Shown one piece after another: positions 1-10,355 of a stretch of 21,876 nucleotides of DNA. Every line of letters starts with the position of its first letter. Position 1 is the first letter of the stretch. Origin of the DNA: Seison nebaliae. Lineage: Eukaryota; Rotifera; Pararotatoria; Seisonacea; Seisonidae. The stretch spans positions 1-21,876 of the forward strand of contig JALJEE010001501.1 of the NCBI GenBank assembly GCA_023231475.1, given 5' to 3'. The position numbers were made by a program, and so were the translations under genes. The notes beneath the pieces are model-generated. The model searched no databases. It had not been told where the DNA came from and worked only from the letters and a program-made list of their open reading frames with translations.

Positions 1-203
1 TGATTACATTTGATTCCAACAGTCGCTAAACGATCACTAATGAAATCCACAATTCTATTACATTGACGAACATTATTCGTGCAGATGAGGATATCATCTG
101 CGTACGCGATAACTGCAGGAAAGGAATTCGTACCAACTTTAGAAGAGAATTTCCGATTGGATTCAATAAGAATTTCATCCAATACTTTACCAAAAATCCA
201 ATC
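1..203 (-). mobile_element. LINE-type reverse transcriptase fragment
   Basis: Read on the minus strand, 203 to 3 is open for 67 codons and runs off the window edge. It contains VLDEILIE, then PAVIAYADDILIC (the YADD codons are at 93-104), then a segment ending RLATVGIKCN. This is the order of the palm domain of reverse transcriptases: the helix before the active site, the Y-x-D-D box with two catalytic aspartates, and the following helix. The A-Y-A-D-D form is usual for non-LTR (LINE) elements, while LTR elements mostly have Y-V/L/I-D-D. The frame is closed just upstream and the expected QGDPLSP-like box is not in frame, so this is probably a decayed or 5'-truncated copy. The rest of the element lies before position 1. 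The exact LINE clade is not resolved. Confidence 0.7.
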
Positions 204-1485
204 CTAATTGTAGAAGTAAAAGACGAATTTTCAAGGAGACTTTCAGTGGTAAAAAAAATATACAAATCGAGAGAATTATGCAGCTTTTCTTATAGGTGAT
301 ATACATTATGAAAAAATTATGTAATTTTTAGACATTTGAAAAGTTTTTTTTTGGTAAGTAAGTTTTTTCTGCTGCTGACGAGAATTGGTCCATTTTTTTA
401 TTTTGTTAACAAGTTAAATTGTGAGTATCGCAATTGAAAAATTAAGAATAATTTTAATTTATCCGGTCGGGAATAAATAATAATAATTAAAATGAAGTTT
501 GTTAATTAAATGATTCAATTAATATTTCTTTTCTTTTTTTTTATTTAAATGATCATACATATCGCATTGGTCTATCCACGTTCCACGCCTATAAGCGAAA
601 CAATGTACCCTGCATTTCATATGAAATTATATTGGGGCATGTGTAGCGCAGTGGTCTATGCACGTTCCCAACGTCACACCGATTAAGACATACGTCTCAT
701 GAAAGGTAAAGATCTCCTATCATTAAACGTAAGTTACGAGATCGATCAAATTTTCAGATGCCCAGATTGGAATATTCAAAAAAAAAAAATTAATAATCTT
801 CTCAAGGTAATGAAAAAAGAAATATTGATGATTCATTGAAATAATTTGCATCTATTGGTTCACGACTTCGAGAAAAAATGGAAGTAAATTATTCGGTATA
901 ACATTAAGATCTAATTCTTAAATTATTTCCCCTAAAATTATAGCCATTAGAAGGAGTTTAAACAGTACAATGGCACGGTATGCCGCTTTATGAGTATAAT
1001 ACCTGTATAACCTTATAAACAAATTACTCAATATCTCGAGGTAATAAATATATTACCTTCTCACTTTTCATAATAATGGCTAGTTCAATGTAAATGGAAA
1101 AAATTGTGGAGGAGGATGATCAATTTTTAATCATAAAACTATACTTCTACGAAATATGAATTTCTTTAACCAATAAAATATCTATAATATATTTATATCT
1201 TCTACAATTGGGATATTCAACATTCCTGGTTTGATGGAATGATTTAAAGGAATGGTAAACGTTGATAGAACATGAGAGTTAATACGAATATGCGATCTTT
1301 AGAAGCAATATATGTTGAATTAAAATTGGAAAAAAATAAAGAATTCTGTTTCCATCCACTTCAAAGTTAAGTTGATCCATTCATTTCTTTTTGATTTTTT
1401 TTTACTTTCATCCTTTTCTACGAATTTTTATTTTTAATTGCTATGTTTCCTTGCTTCCTAAAAGCATCTGTATAATTAAAATATT
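204..1485. other. Gene-poor AT-rich spacer
   Basis: No convincing coding exon was found on either strand. The stretch is AT-rich with scattered homopolymer runs. It holds the tRNA-like duplicated segment and poly(A) run listed separately at 560-789, and presumably the promoter and 5' leader of the coiled-coil gene that starts at 1486. Nothing else can be supported. Confidence 0.6.
560..789 (+). repeat. Possible tRNA-derived SINE with duplicated A-box head
   Basis: Positions 644-654 read TAGCGCAGTGG, an exact match to the pol III A-box consensus TRGYNNARNNG. The 25 nt at 644-668 match 560-584 at 22 positions, so the head is present twice, 84 nt apart. In the second copy the following bases can fold as a short anticodon-like stem (ACG/CGT) around TTCCCAA, reminiscent of a tRNA with anticodon CCC. 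A B-box-like GATCGATCA lies at 740-748, further away than in a normal tRNA, and an A12 run ends the segment at 778-789. Head, body and A-tail suggest a degenerate tRNA-derived SINE. No clear target-site duplication was seen, and it does not fold as an intact tRNA. Confidence 0.35.
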
Positions 1486-2786
1486 ATGACAATTGCTAGT
1501 GATTATGAAATATGTGAGGAAACGGTTGATAGTGATAGTATAGAGTTAGCTCATGTTATTCTTCAGTAATTCAATATTATTTATGGTACAGTCAAGACAG
1601 TCTAACGATCTTAACGTCACATAGAAGACCAAGAAGTCATAGATGGAGAAATTTATCAGCTGAATCACGTGGAAAACGAAATCATCGTCAAACAAGTAAG
1701 AAAACCGTAAGGAGTGTGTCGGCTTACCTTCCAAGTGGGCAGCAACGTAAAGGAAATGAAAACCAAAATTCGAGAGTTCGCGATAAAAATGACGACAATC
1801 CCCATTTGTTATTTGTACATCAAAAAAATGAAAGTTTCTTATTCTCAACTTTCATTTGATTGAACTTGTTTAAATAAATTTTTTGGGAAATAAACAGATG
1901 CGAATACTCCGCCATCCGAAGCAGAAGATGTATGTGGATTGCAGAATATAATAATGTTGAATTTTAAGGCGAATGAAAAATTTTTGACAACTAAAGGAAA
2001 TTGTACTATTCCAGAAATGGATGAAGTAGAAAATATACGAAAAGCGTTAACAATTTTTTTAGAGAGTGTAAAATTAAATGTCAATCTTTAGCGGGGAAAT
2101 GACGCAAGGTGGTGAGAAAGTTTTCGGTGGCGAACAAGAAGTCTTAAAAAATGATTATAATTCTTTAAAAAAAGTTCTATCTTTTCGACTTATATTTTGT
2201 CATCATCTCATATGAAACAGAAATATGAAAGAATTTCTAATGGACATATTACTAAATCATACGCAAAGAAACTACATATTATGTTCGAAATAGAAAAATT
2301 GAAGGTATTCGTTGAAATGAGGTTAAGTTGATTGATTAATGATCGTTTGACAGTTAAATTAGGAAATCTGAATGTGCTCGATTGAGAGGAAAAGCGCGAT
2401 TCTATCAGAGAATTATGGCAGATAATCAATTAATGAAAGAACGTTATCTGGACACGTTGAAGAAACTGTGTGAGAATATACACAAGGCTGATGAACATAT
2501 CAATCGTTTACCTGATCATACAACGACAGAGAATAATGCAAAATCCGAAATCTGCCAATATAGAACCGAACTTATATCGACGAAAGAAATGGTTGAACAA
2601 GAACTTAATCTTGAGCAGAAACTCCGCGAAGAGAAAGTGGAAGCACAATTCCAGTTATTAAAAGATATGATGAGCGAGTTCCATGTGGAAACGACGAAAG
2701 CTTATAAGAGAATCGCAAGATTAAATGGTCGATTATTGAGCAATAATGAAAATGATTCAGGAAAAGGAGAAAAAGATGACGATTAA
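1486..2786 (+). CDS. Unrecognised coiled-coil protein, six exons
   Basis: I do not recognise this protein. Exons proposed from frame and splice signals are 1486-1565, 1625-1833, 1898-2045, 2092-2173, 2221-2321 and 2363-2786, giving 347 residues with all phases consistent. Introns are 59, 64, 46, 47 and 41 nt. The N-terminal half is basic then acidic and looks disordered (an RPRSHRWRN stretch, later NANTPPSEAED). From about residue 160 it is a long charged coiled coil (LKNDYNSLKKKYERI, then EQELNLEQKLREEKVEAQF), ending in an acidic tail GEKDDD. There is no signal peptide or membrane segment. An AATAAA lies 50 nt after the stop at 2836-2841. The last exon is certain to be coding; the first exon and the exact end of exon 2 are less sure, since other phase-1 donors exist in exon 2. 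It could be a cytoskeletal or ciliary protein, but only the coiled coil supports that. Confidence 0.65.
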
Positions 2787-3298
2787 GTTATGAGTTTTAT
2801 ATGATTCCGTTTGTTATTATTCAGTTAAGTTTCTTAATAAAAATTCCTCAAATTCTTCGAAAATTTTTCATGAAAACTTCCGAATAAAATTAAATTAAAG
2901 AACAAATCGTGCAAATTGATCATGTGGTGATAAGATAATGAGAGAAATATTCATATTCTTTAACAGTCGTTTTCATTTGTAGATGAAAAATGAATGAAAA
3001 TTTAAATTCGGAAATTTTCAACTTTGGATTGTTCTTTATGAAAGTTGTTTTAATAGTTAGATGTTAGATAGTTTTATATTATATTTAACATTTCACATTT
3101 GAAGAAAATTCATTCAGTTCACCATAAAAGTCTTTGGTAAGTCATGTAAGTTGATTCTTATTGTGTTTCAACTAATGTTTCTCTCAGATGTCATCCAAAA
3201 TTCTATGACTTCATCTTTCATTAATTTATCTCCGACGTATGAACATTTTATTTCGATAATTTTTTGAAATTCCTTCACGCAAAATATATAATCGAACT
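2787..3298. other. Intergenic spacer
   Basis: This holds the 3' end of the coiled-coil gene (AATAAA at 2836-2841) and the upstream region of the CAP gene. A short imperfect inverted repeat pairs GAAAACTTCCGAAT near 2872 with its complement near 3005-3018. No coding signal was seen. Confidence 0.5.
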
Positions 3299-4444
3299 AT
3301 GAAAGTTGAACCTTATTGTTCAGGAGAACCTGAACAGATAAAAGAAACGAAAGGAAAATTGAAAAATTTCCAAGGAAGATTTAATGATTTAAAGTCAACG
3401 ATTTGCAAATCAATGAAGTTAAAGATTGGCATATCGACATTGGCAATTATTCTTTTTGCTTTATTACCGGCCGTCATTCTGGCTATCATCTCTCGAAAAT
3501 TAAACATCACCAAAAATGAAACGATTGAAATAGAAGTAAGTGATTATGTGAAAAGTTGTCGATATGGAAAAATTCATAAAAATCACAGTATGTGTTTGAA
3601 GCCGTCGCGGAAACTCATCAAATTTGGATTAACGGAAGATGAAAAGAAACTGATTGTTGAAACACATAATCGAATAAGAATTTTAGTTGATCCTCAACCC
3701 AGTGATCTCTTTCGCTTAGTTAGTTTCAACTTTTCAACTTTTCTTCCTTATTCTATTTTAAGTATTGGAATAACGATCTTGCTAGAGTTGCACAATCGTA
3801 TGCTAATGCTTGTGTCTGGAAACATGATTGTAATCGTTGTCGTAAAATGCCAGGTAATTGTTTTATATTCTTGATGAAATTGAATAATTTCAATAATTGA
3901 AGAATTGGGAGAGATTAATGAGATGTTTGTTGGACAAAATTTAGCAAGAGGTTACCAAATAATAGCTGCGATAGAAGCTTGGTTTAATGAAAGAAAATAT
4001 TTCAGTTATGGAATAGGAAAAAAGAAGAAAGATGAAATGGTCGGCCATTATGTTCAAATGGTTGGTCGCGAAACTAATTTAATTGGTTGCGGTTTCGCCC
4101 AATGTTCAAATTTCCATCATCTTCTTGTATGCAATTATTTCCCAGGAAAACGCAATTCAACTCATCCATATACGGAAGGAAAATATTGTTCAGCTTGTCC
4201 GGACAAATGTAAGGAAAAGTTGTGTGATTGTGGCAATATGATATGTAGGAATTGGGGTCATTTAAATAAAACTAATTGCAAATGTAACTGCACATCTCCC
4301 ATATTCTCGGGGGAATTCTGTCAATACAAAAACTGTTCGTTGGCTGTGGAACAAACGGCAATATGTCAAACTTTAACAAAGAATCATTGTCAAAAATATT
4401 TCAATTTGGGTCCGATCTGTCCTAAATTATGTGGAGTCTGTTAA
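3299..4444 (+). CDS. Membrane-anchored CAP (SCP/TAPS) protein with EGF-like and ShK domains
   Basis: Exons 3299-3718, 3763-3853 and 3903-4444 give 350 residues. There is no N-terminal signal peptide; a cytosolic N-terminus rich in Lys/Glu is followed by one hydrophobic segment at about residues 43-64, so a type II membrane protein is predicted. The CAP domain follows, with family signatures in order: ETHNRIR, a W-NNDLARVAQSYANAC-WKHD block, GQNLARG, GHYVQMVG, and GCGFAQC...VCNYFPGK. A Cys-rich stretch (CNCTSPIFSGEFCQ) resembles an EGF-like module, and the last 36 residues have six cysteines spaced like a ShK domain ending CPKLCGVC. CAP proteins are usually secreted; ShK domains in animals often act on potassium channels or occur on extracellular enzymes. 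Target and role here are unknown. The introns are 44 and 49 nt, and AATAAA follows at 4486-4491. Confidence 0.88.
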
Positions 4445-4948
4445 ATATTTTTTGTTTTGATTTTCTATTTGTTTATGCTATTTAAAATAAAATCGATTTA
4501 ATTTAAACAATTCGCAACAAATTCAATTAAATTTATTGGACATGTATTTACGAGTTTTGAGAAATAAATCAAAATAAGAAATAAATCAAAATAAGAAAAA
4601 AATCGAAAGTTGATAAAAAATGGAAAATTGGAAATGGGAAAGTTTGATAAATTCAATCACAAACGATGGGTTCTAATCAATTTAAATCTATTTCAATCCG
4701 CTAATTGTTTTTCTACATAATATTATTGGTTATCTTTGTGAAGACCTAATCAAAATAACAAAATGGAAGGAATAAAGGCAGGAGTCGGATCTGTGGAATG
4801 GCATACAAAGGTAGCTTATCCTTCAAAAATGATATTTTTACATAATTTCTTTATTTTACTCGAGAAAAATTTTTTTTGAACTTCATTTTCATGCATAAGT
4901 CCCATAACGACCATCGTCTTCAACAATTAATTAATTCTAATCAACAAG
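4445..4948. other. Intergenic spacer with short tandem repeat
   Basis: This contains the polyadenylation signal of the CAP gene (4486-4491), a 17-nt tandem repeat near 4560-4610, and a short open stretch from an ATG at 4763 that stops being supported after 16 codons. That ATG could belong to a 5' leader of SPATA17, with a 138-nt intron ending at the AG before 4949, but its peptide does not resemble the SPATA17 N-terminus. Confidence 0.5.
4561..4608 (+). repeat. 17-nt tandem repeat, about 2.5 copies
   Basis: The unit AAGAAATAAATCAAAAT occurs twice in a row, preceded and followed by partial copies. It is a small local tandem duplication in AT-rich spacer DNA with no evident function. Confidence 0.6.
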
Positions 4949-6346
4949 ATGGCTATGGTAGAATCATTAAGTCATACGGAAAGTATTCTCTTCGAAATTG
5001 AAAAATGTCAAGAGTTAATTTTTCATTTGAATGTGTTCCTTTAACTTTGTTTACGCACAGACAAGCTGAGAAGAACAGATTGAAAGAATATCGAGCATGT
5101 ACACTAATCCAAGCGAATGTCAGAAGATATTTCCAACAGAAACGATATAGGTTAATATTCTCCAAAGTTCTACAACTACTTATGCTCATCCAATTTTAGG
5201 GAGAAATTAAACGCCATACGACTTATCCAGAGTTATTGGCAAGCATACAGAGAATGGATTCAAGTTCAGAAGGAATTGGATGTTACTCAATTTTGTTAAG
5301 TTGTTGAAATAAATTAAATTTTTTAGGAAAAAGCAAAAGTAATTCGATTAAGATTTTATGACAGTAAAGCAACTAAAGTTATCAATAATTATTCTGTATG
5401 TTGTGTTTATATTTTTTGAATAGATTCAAGCCGCATTTAAAGGCTACATATCTAGACGAGACATTTTCGATTTTTATAGATGGAAACAATATTTAGCTAC
5501 CATCGAAATATGTAATGAGGAAACCAGGTTTGCTACTGATATGTGAATTTATTCCATCTTCACCTTTTTCCCAGACAAAATCTACAGAAATATAAAGAAG
5601 AAAATCAAAAATTATTCAATTCCAACGCTAAAATTCATTTCAATGCAAATTATGAGCAAACAGCAAAAGAAACTCATTATCTAAAATCCACTAAAAATAT
5701 ACCAGGCATACACAACAATCCGTATAAAGAGTTTCTTCATTCTTTCTTACAGATATTCTCTTACTAGTTTGTTAGACATCCTGATTATGAAGAAATACTT
5801 TACAGTAAAGTGAAATTGGATCCTCCAAAGCGTAATTGGATATACGAAACATTGGAAGAGAAAGCCGTTAAATTCCCTTGTAAACTTCCACCAATCAAAC
5901 GAATACAAGTTTCGAACTTTTACTTCTTATAAGCTTATAACTTCTTCGTAGGGTCCATTCAAAGCAATGGAGAAAGTTATGGCTAAACGATATCAACCAA
6001 TAAAAGAGACTATAAGAATTTCCGAAAAATATGATTTACTTGATGAAAAACGAAGAGAACATAAACGTTTGAATAGAATTGGATTGGTGACAGCCCAAGC
6101 AGAACCGTTTGAACAAAATTTTGTTTTCTGAAAACGAATAATTTCATTTCTTCCAGATTTGTTTATAGTAAAAAGATTCAGAATGAAATGAAACCAAATG
6201 TGATGAACACACTTGATCCGTATGTGGATCCGTGGCGAAGAGTGAAAACGAAATCACCCGAAAGATTTCCAAAGTTTCGAACAACCTTGAAAAAACCAGA
6301 TATTTTAGAAGACCCAACTTATCCAGCCGATTTAATTTGTGGTTAA
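4949..6346 (+). CDS. SPATA17: SPATA17, IQ-motif ciliary/spermatogenesis protein
   Basis: Nine exons (4949-5013, 5061-5150, 5200-5281, 5327-5377, 5424-5527, 5575-5730, 5776-5908, 5952-6106, 6157-6346) join in frame to 341 residues; human SPATA17 has 361. Several IQ calmodulin-binding motifs are visible: ACTLIQANVRRYFQQKRYR, AIRLIQSYWQAYRE, and KATKIQAAFKGYISRR. Beyond them are stretches diagnostic of SPATA17 by recall: HYLKSTKNIPGIHNNPYKE, then LPPIKRIQGPFKAMEKVMAKRYQP. The family is found in organisms with motile cilia or flagella and is expressed in testis in mammals; the IQ motifs are expected to bind calmodulin or light chains. All eight introns are 43-50 nt. The start is chosen because MAMVESL aligns with the family N-terminus; a spliced leader or upstream exon may end at the AG directly before the ATG. 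AATAAA is at 6404-6409. Confidence 0.92.
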
Positions 6347-6661
6347 CAGAATTAAGTTTTATAAACTATTATTATATTATCGCTTATTTAACAATATTTG
6401 CTAAATAAAAATTTGAATTTATAAGAAAAAAATTGAAAAAAGATTAAAGGAATTTGTGGAGGGAGGAATGAAATTTGAATTTTTATATAAAAATGTATAT
6501 TTCTGCGAGAAATGTGATCTATAAAGAAATATGAATCGATAGCTGAAATAAAGAAAGATATTTTAACATTATATTAAAAATAAAACAAAAAAATCATCCA
6601 CGAAGAAAAGTGTAAAAATTTAAATGATTTGTCCTTCACGATTGCACGATGAGTCATCAGA
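6347..6661. other. Intergenic spacer
   Basis: This holds the SPATA17 polyadenylation signal at 6404-6409 and the upstream region of the transporter gene. It is AT-rich and no other signal can be supported. Confidence 0.5.
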
Positions 6662-9629
6662 ATGAATAAATTTAAAAATGGTAATAAGCAAATGAAGAAC
6701 TATACTGAATTGAAGAATGATGATGAAGGAAATGGTATTTCAACTATCGACACGTCTGAAGTTAACAAAATTGGTGTCTATCCCGTTACATGGACATTCA
6801 ACGAGGGAACGAGACACAACGAGAATATCTTTGTGGATGATTCATCAGCGGAAACGATATCTCGATTGAATTATTGGTGGAAATGTCTACAAATATGTTT
6901 AAATTTTATTTTTTTGAAAAATTGAAGTCCATATTCGTTTTCAGATTTCGTCACAATCGCTACCATTTTGGGCACAGGAGTTTTAGGTTCAATGGAATAT
7001 TTTAGTTCAATAAAAATAAAGTTCTTTTTTAGGATTACCTGTCAAAACGTCATATTCGGGTGTTTATCCATTCGTTTTTATTTATACAGTAAATTTTTTC
7101 ATTCAAGTTCTTTCTTCTTTTTATTTTTTAATTCTTCAATTTGTTTAAAGATTTTATTAGTTTACTTCTTTTCCTTTGTTCTGTTGAAAACTTATTATGT
7201 TCTACGAGAGAGACATATTCAGGTTAAAATTTTTCTCAATAAAAATCCATAAAATTATGAATTTCCAAAATAATTCACAATGATTATTATTTAGCGAAAA
7301 AAATTTTTGTCTAAATTGTGTGGAAGAATTAATTTTCTTTCACTTTCATTTCCCAGTTGAGAGTTTTCCCAACTGAAAAAAATTGTCAATTATTCAGCAA
7401 AGTAAAAATTTTAGTTGAGATAAAAATGATTTTGAGAAGATTATTTATGTTCTTTACAATTTTATTTTATTAAAAAAAATCTATGAGTAGTATGAACTGT
7501 TGATAAATAATGGGAATAATTATGGTGATACTAAAACTGAAGTAAGTTCTCATCTTGCACCTATTAGCTAAATCATTTAACAAATGACGATTTAAACTTT
7601 AAATTTTCTGATAATAAAATTGGAATATAAGTTCTTCTAATCTAAAAATGAAGAAGAATTTAACTTATCAAACGCTTGCTACGACACATAATTTAGAGAT
7701 GATTTGTAATTTCGATTTGATTTGTCTTTTGCAATCGTAATAATTTTAATGAAAATCAATTTAGAGAGAGTATCAAGTGGGGGAAAGAACAGGAGAAAGT
7801 TTCTTTTTTATTTTTTGCTTGATTTATGTATGATTTATATGATTTCTAGATGGATCCTCCGTCATCAAAAGCTGTCTTCCCAATTTACATAATTTGTCGA
7901 GATTATTTCTCCCAGTCGTTCTTCGTGAAATATTCCAAATTATTATAAATCTCCAATTGTTTTCTTTTCATTTGTTTTAGTAAATTATTTTATTTCATTA
8001 TCTGATTCCCATCATCAATCGATATTATTGTTAATGAAAGCATTCTATTTTTAACAAGTTATGTGTTAGCCGGCAGCGAAGCATATGGTCAGTTACTCAA
8101 TTTGAAGTCTCTTTTTTTCTTTTGTTTTCTAATAATTATTTTATTTTATTTTAGTTATGTTTATATTATTCCTATTTTCTGGATCTTGTTCACATGTCTC
8201 ATCGTTTTTGCATACTCACATATTCAACCCATCATCAGTATCTTTACTTTAGCTAAAGGTACCTTGTTAATTTTGACAGTTAGAGTTATTGGTCGGTCAC
8301 CAAATCCATTAAAATCATTCCAATTTAGGTGGTAATAACATTTATTGTTGGGGAGAAAGTATCTCATTCGGGAACCATAAAAAACAGTTGGAAACATACC
8401 GATCAACCTTGGCTGATGAGCACAGTAGCATTAGGTGGTATTGTAAATGTGATGCCGATGTTATTCGAGAGATGTTCACCAACACGCGAAGAGACTCGTC
8501 ACTTTATTATGAGTATCGCTGCTGGTCTCTCCACCTGTTATTTGTTAACGGTTTTTTGGTGTTCGGCTGTTCTTCATATTGTTCCCCAAACATGTTTTTC
8601 CGTCGAAATACCATCCAATTATCTACCAACAACTAGTTCTTTAATAATCTCAGAAAATTTTACGACTATTCCAATCATCACCACAACAACTTTCACTCCA
8701 ACAACGACGGATCAATTGGAATCTGAAATTTCATCATTAAAACTCCATTCTTTCACTCATGTTCCTACTATGACAACAACGACAACGACAACAACAATAA
8801 CAACATCAACAGAAAGTTTATTATCAAGTGTATCAAAATTTTTAAAGGAACACCAGAAAGTGGAGAAGAGACGTGTGAAACGATTGTTAAATGTCAATTT
8901 AACAGAATTGAATTCAGTTTGTTACTCTTTAGAAAAGTTTCAGTATTTTTTTTTTCGAATTTAATCTACTAAATTTTTTTAGATCAGAAAAGGATGGAGA
9001 AATATCCACAATTCCATTGACTAAAGTGATTCAAAGAGATTTTTCTTCTTTCTCTTGGATCGCTTATTTCATCCAATTTTTCATCGTCATCAGTATCACC
9101 GTTTCTTATATAACAATCGGTGGAGCATTCCATCATACTTGTTAATATTTCATTATCTTTAATTAATTTAATTTCATCATCAATAATGTTAATGATAGTG
9201 AAAGGTGTCATCGATTTTATTTGGCAATATCGTTTTCGAATAACTATCGATCGAGTCAGACATTCCAAATATTTCACTATAAAGTTTATTTCCCTCAACA
9301 TTTTTTCCTTTTTCATCTTTCTCATTTTTCTCATTTGTAGCAATTTGACTTACATGATGTCATTCTTCTTCTTCTCCATATCACTCATTGCTTCTCTGGC
9401 TGATTCCAAATCATTCATTCGACTACTGGAAAGTGCTTCATCGTTCCTATTGAATATTGAGATGGGAGCATTCGTTTCCGTCATGATTTGGTATTCGACT
9501 TTATCGAAAAAGTTCGCCGATGTAGAAATTCCAATGATGCCACCCAAATCTTTTGTTTATGTTCAATTCATTTTAATATTCTATTTCAATTTGGCTGTCA
9601 TCTACGATATCGTTCAATGGTTTTCATAA
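6662..9629 (+). CDS. Multi-spanning amino-acid-transporter-like (APC/AAAP-like) membrane protein
   Basis: Twelve exons join in frame to 667 residues: 6662-6896, 6945-6986, 7033-7106, 7151-7222, 7491-7541, 7765-7798, 7850-7973, 8041-8091, 8155-8278, 8329-8936, 8983-9140, 9199-9629. The two small exons at 7491 and 7765, flanked by 268- and 223-nt introns, are the least certain. A hydrophilic N-terminus of about 75 residues leads to roughly eleven hydrophobic spans. The first has ATILGTGVLGLPVK, the Gly-rich unwound-helix style of amino-acid permeases. Later blocks (SYVLAGSEAYG, IQPIISIFTLAKGTLL, STVALGGIVNVMP, EISTIPLTKVI, then SYITIGGAFHHTLKG) match a conserved, uncharacterised invertebrate and protist family I know only by pattern; the substrate is unknown. 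A loop of about 110 residues (about 360-475) after VLHIVPQ is Thr-rich with an RRVKR site, and looks like a lineage insertion. It ends 69 nt from the convergent minus-strand gene. Confidence 0.8.
8769..8814 (+). repeat. ACA/ACG trinucleotide repeat inside the transporter gene
   Basis: A run of ACA, ACG and related codons encodes the poly-Thr part of the transporter's long loop. Its third-position mixture (A and G) suggests an older repeat kept for its Thr content or simply a degenerating microsatellite. Confidence 0.7.
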
Positions 9630-9698
9630 AACTCATTTCACCACCGTCATCATCAACACAGACAGGAAATCATTGAACATACACATAAAAGACAAATG

Positions 9699-10127
9699 TT
9701 ATTTTTCTAATTTAATTTCACAAATTTTCATCAATAAATTCATCTTATCAAATTTCCTCATTGTTCTCTCTTCGATCACTCTCCAACTCAAATTGACAAA
9801 CTGTTCATCATCCGAAGAAAATTGTTGAAGAAATGATAAATTCAAAATTTCTTTCTCTAATTCACTTTCGCACTTCTCTAATATTCCAATAAGTTTCTTC
9901 ATATTCAATTGACGTCTTTCCCCGAAGGAATCAGGAGACATTTCTTCAGTTTTCTTCTTTTCATTCTTGTGCAAAACTCGTTTCACTTCGTCGAACTTCT
10001 CCGTCATAATTGTGAGATGCTTATAATTCTTCGACTTGATCATTTCTCGACAATCTCCATTGAAGAATTGTGACAAGTAAAACCTTAAATTATTTATGGA
10101 AACTCTTATATCGTTACAATTATCCAT
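9699..10127 (-). CDS. Unrecognised small helical protein
   Basis: This is an uninterrupted 142-residue frame with no recognised family. It is very rich in Lys, Glu and Leu, has no membrane span or signal peptide, and is predicted by eye to be mostly alpha-helical (for example LIGILEKCESELEKEILNL). It lies 228 nt downstream of the nicastrin stop on the same strand and its stop is 69 nt from the convergent transporter stop, so the slot between them is gene-sized. Base composition and codon use resemble its neighbours. It could be a subunit of a small helical complex (mediator, kinetochore or BLOC type), but nothing specific supports any of these. The length without stops in such AT-rich DNA is the main argument that it is coding. 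Confidence 0.6.
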   Translation of the reverse strand: MDNCNDIRVSINNLRFYLSQFFNGDCREMIKSKNYKHLTIMTEKFDEVKRVLHKNEKKKTEEMSPDSFGERRQLNMKKLIGILEKCESELEKEILNLSFLQQFSSDDEQFVNLSWRVIEERTMRKFDKMNLLMKICEIKLEK

Positions 10128-10355
10128 GTAACGGTGAAATTTGAGGAAAAATTTCTTTTAAAAAAAATTGAAAATCGTATTAATTTCTGAAAAAAAATTA
10201 AATATGGAATGGAATTCATGAAAAATGTTTGATGAAAACTTTTAAAAAAATACTATGAATTTTAGAATTATTTCTGATAAAGAAAGATAAATTTCGATAA
10301 TAGAAAAGTTCTTATGGGAACAATTGGGCGTGATGGAAATGTGATGGAAATGATT

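Noticed and set aside
26-265. 79-residue open frame on the minus strand over the reverse transcriptase fragment
   Set aside because: It is a different frame from the one carrying the AYADD motif; most of it is a frame shadow, although its upstream part might include decayed element sequence.
634-710. Functional tRNA-Gly(CCC) gene
   Set aside because: Only the A-box and a three-pair anticodon stem fit; there is no acceptor stem and the B-box-like motif is too far away.
1546-1848. 100-residue frame antisense to the coiled-coil gene
   Set aside because: It overlaps exon 2 of a gene with consistent phases on the plus strand and shows no recognisable protein.
4763-4810. Upstream ATG and 16-codon exon for SPATA17
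   Set aside because: The peptide does not resemble the family N-terminus and would need a 138-nt intron; the ATG at 4949 aligns with known SPATA17 starts.
5396-5423. 28-nt intron in SPATA17
   Set aside because: A donor 18 nt earlier gives a 46-nt intron, the usual size here, and restores the IQ motif KATKIQAAFKGYISRR.
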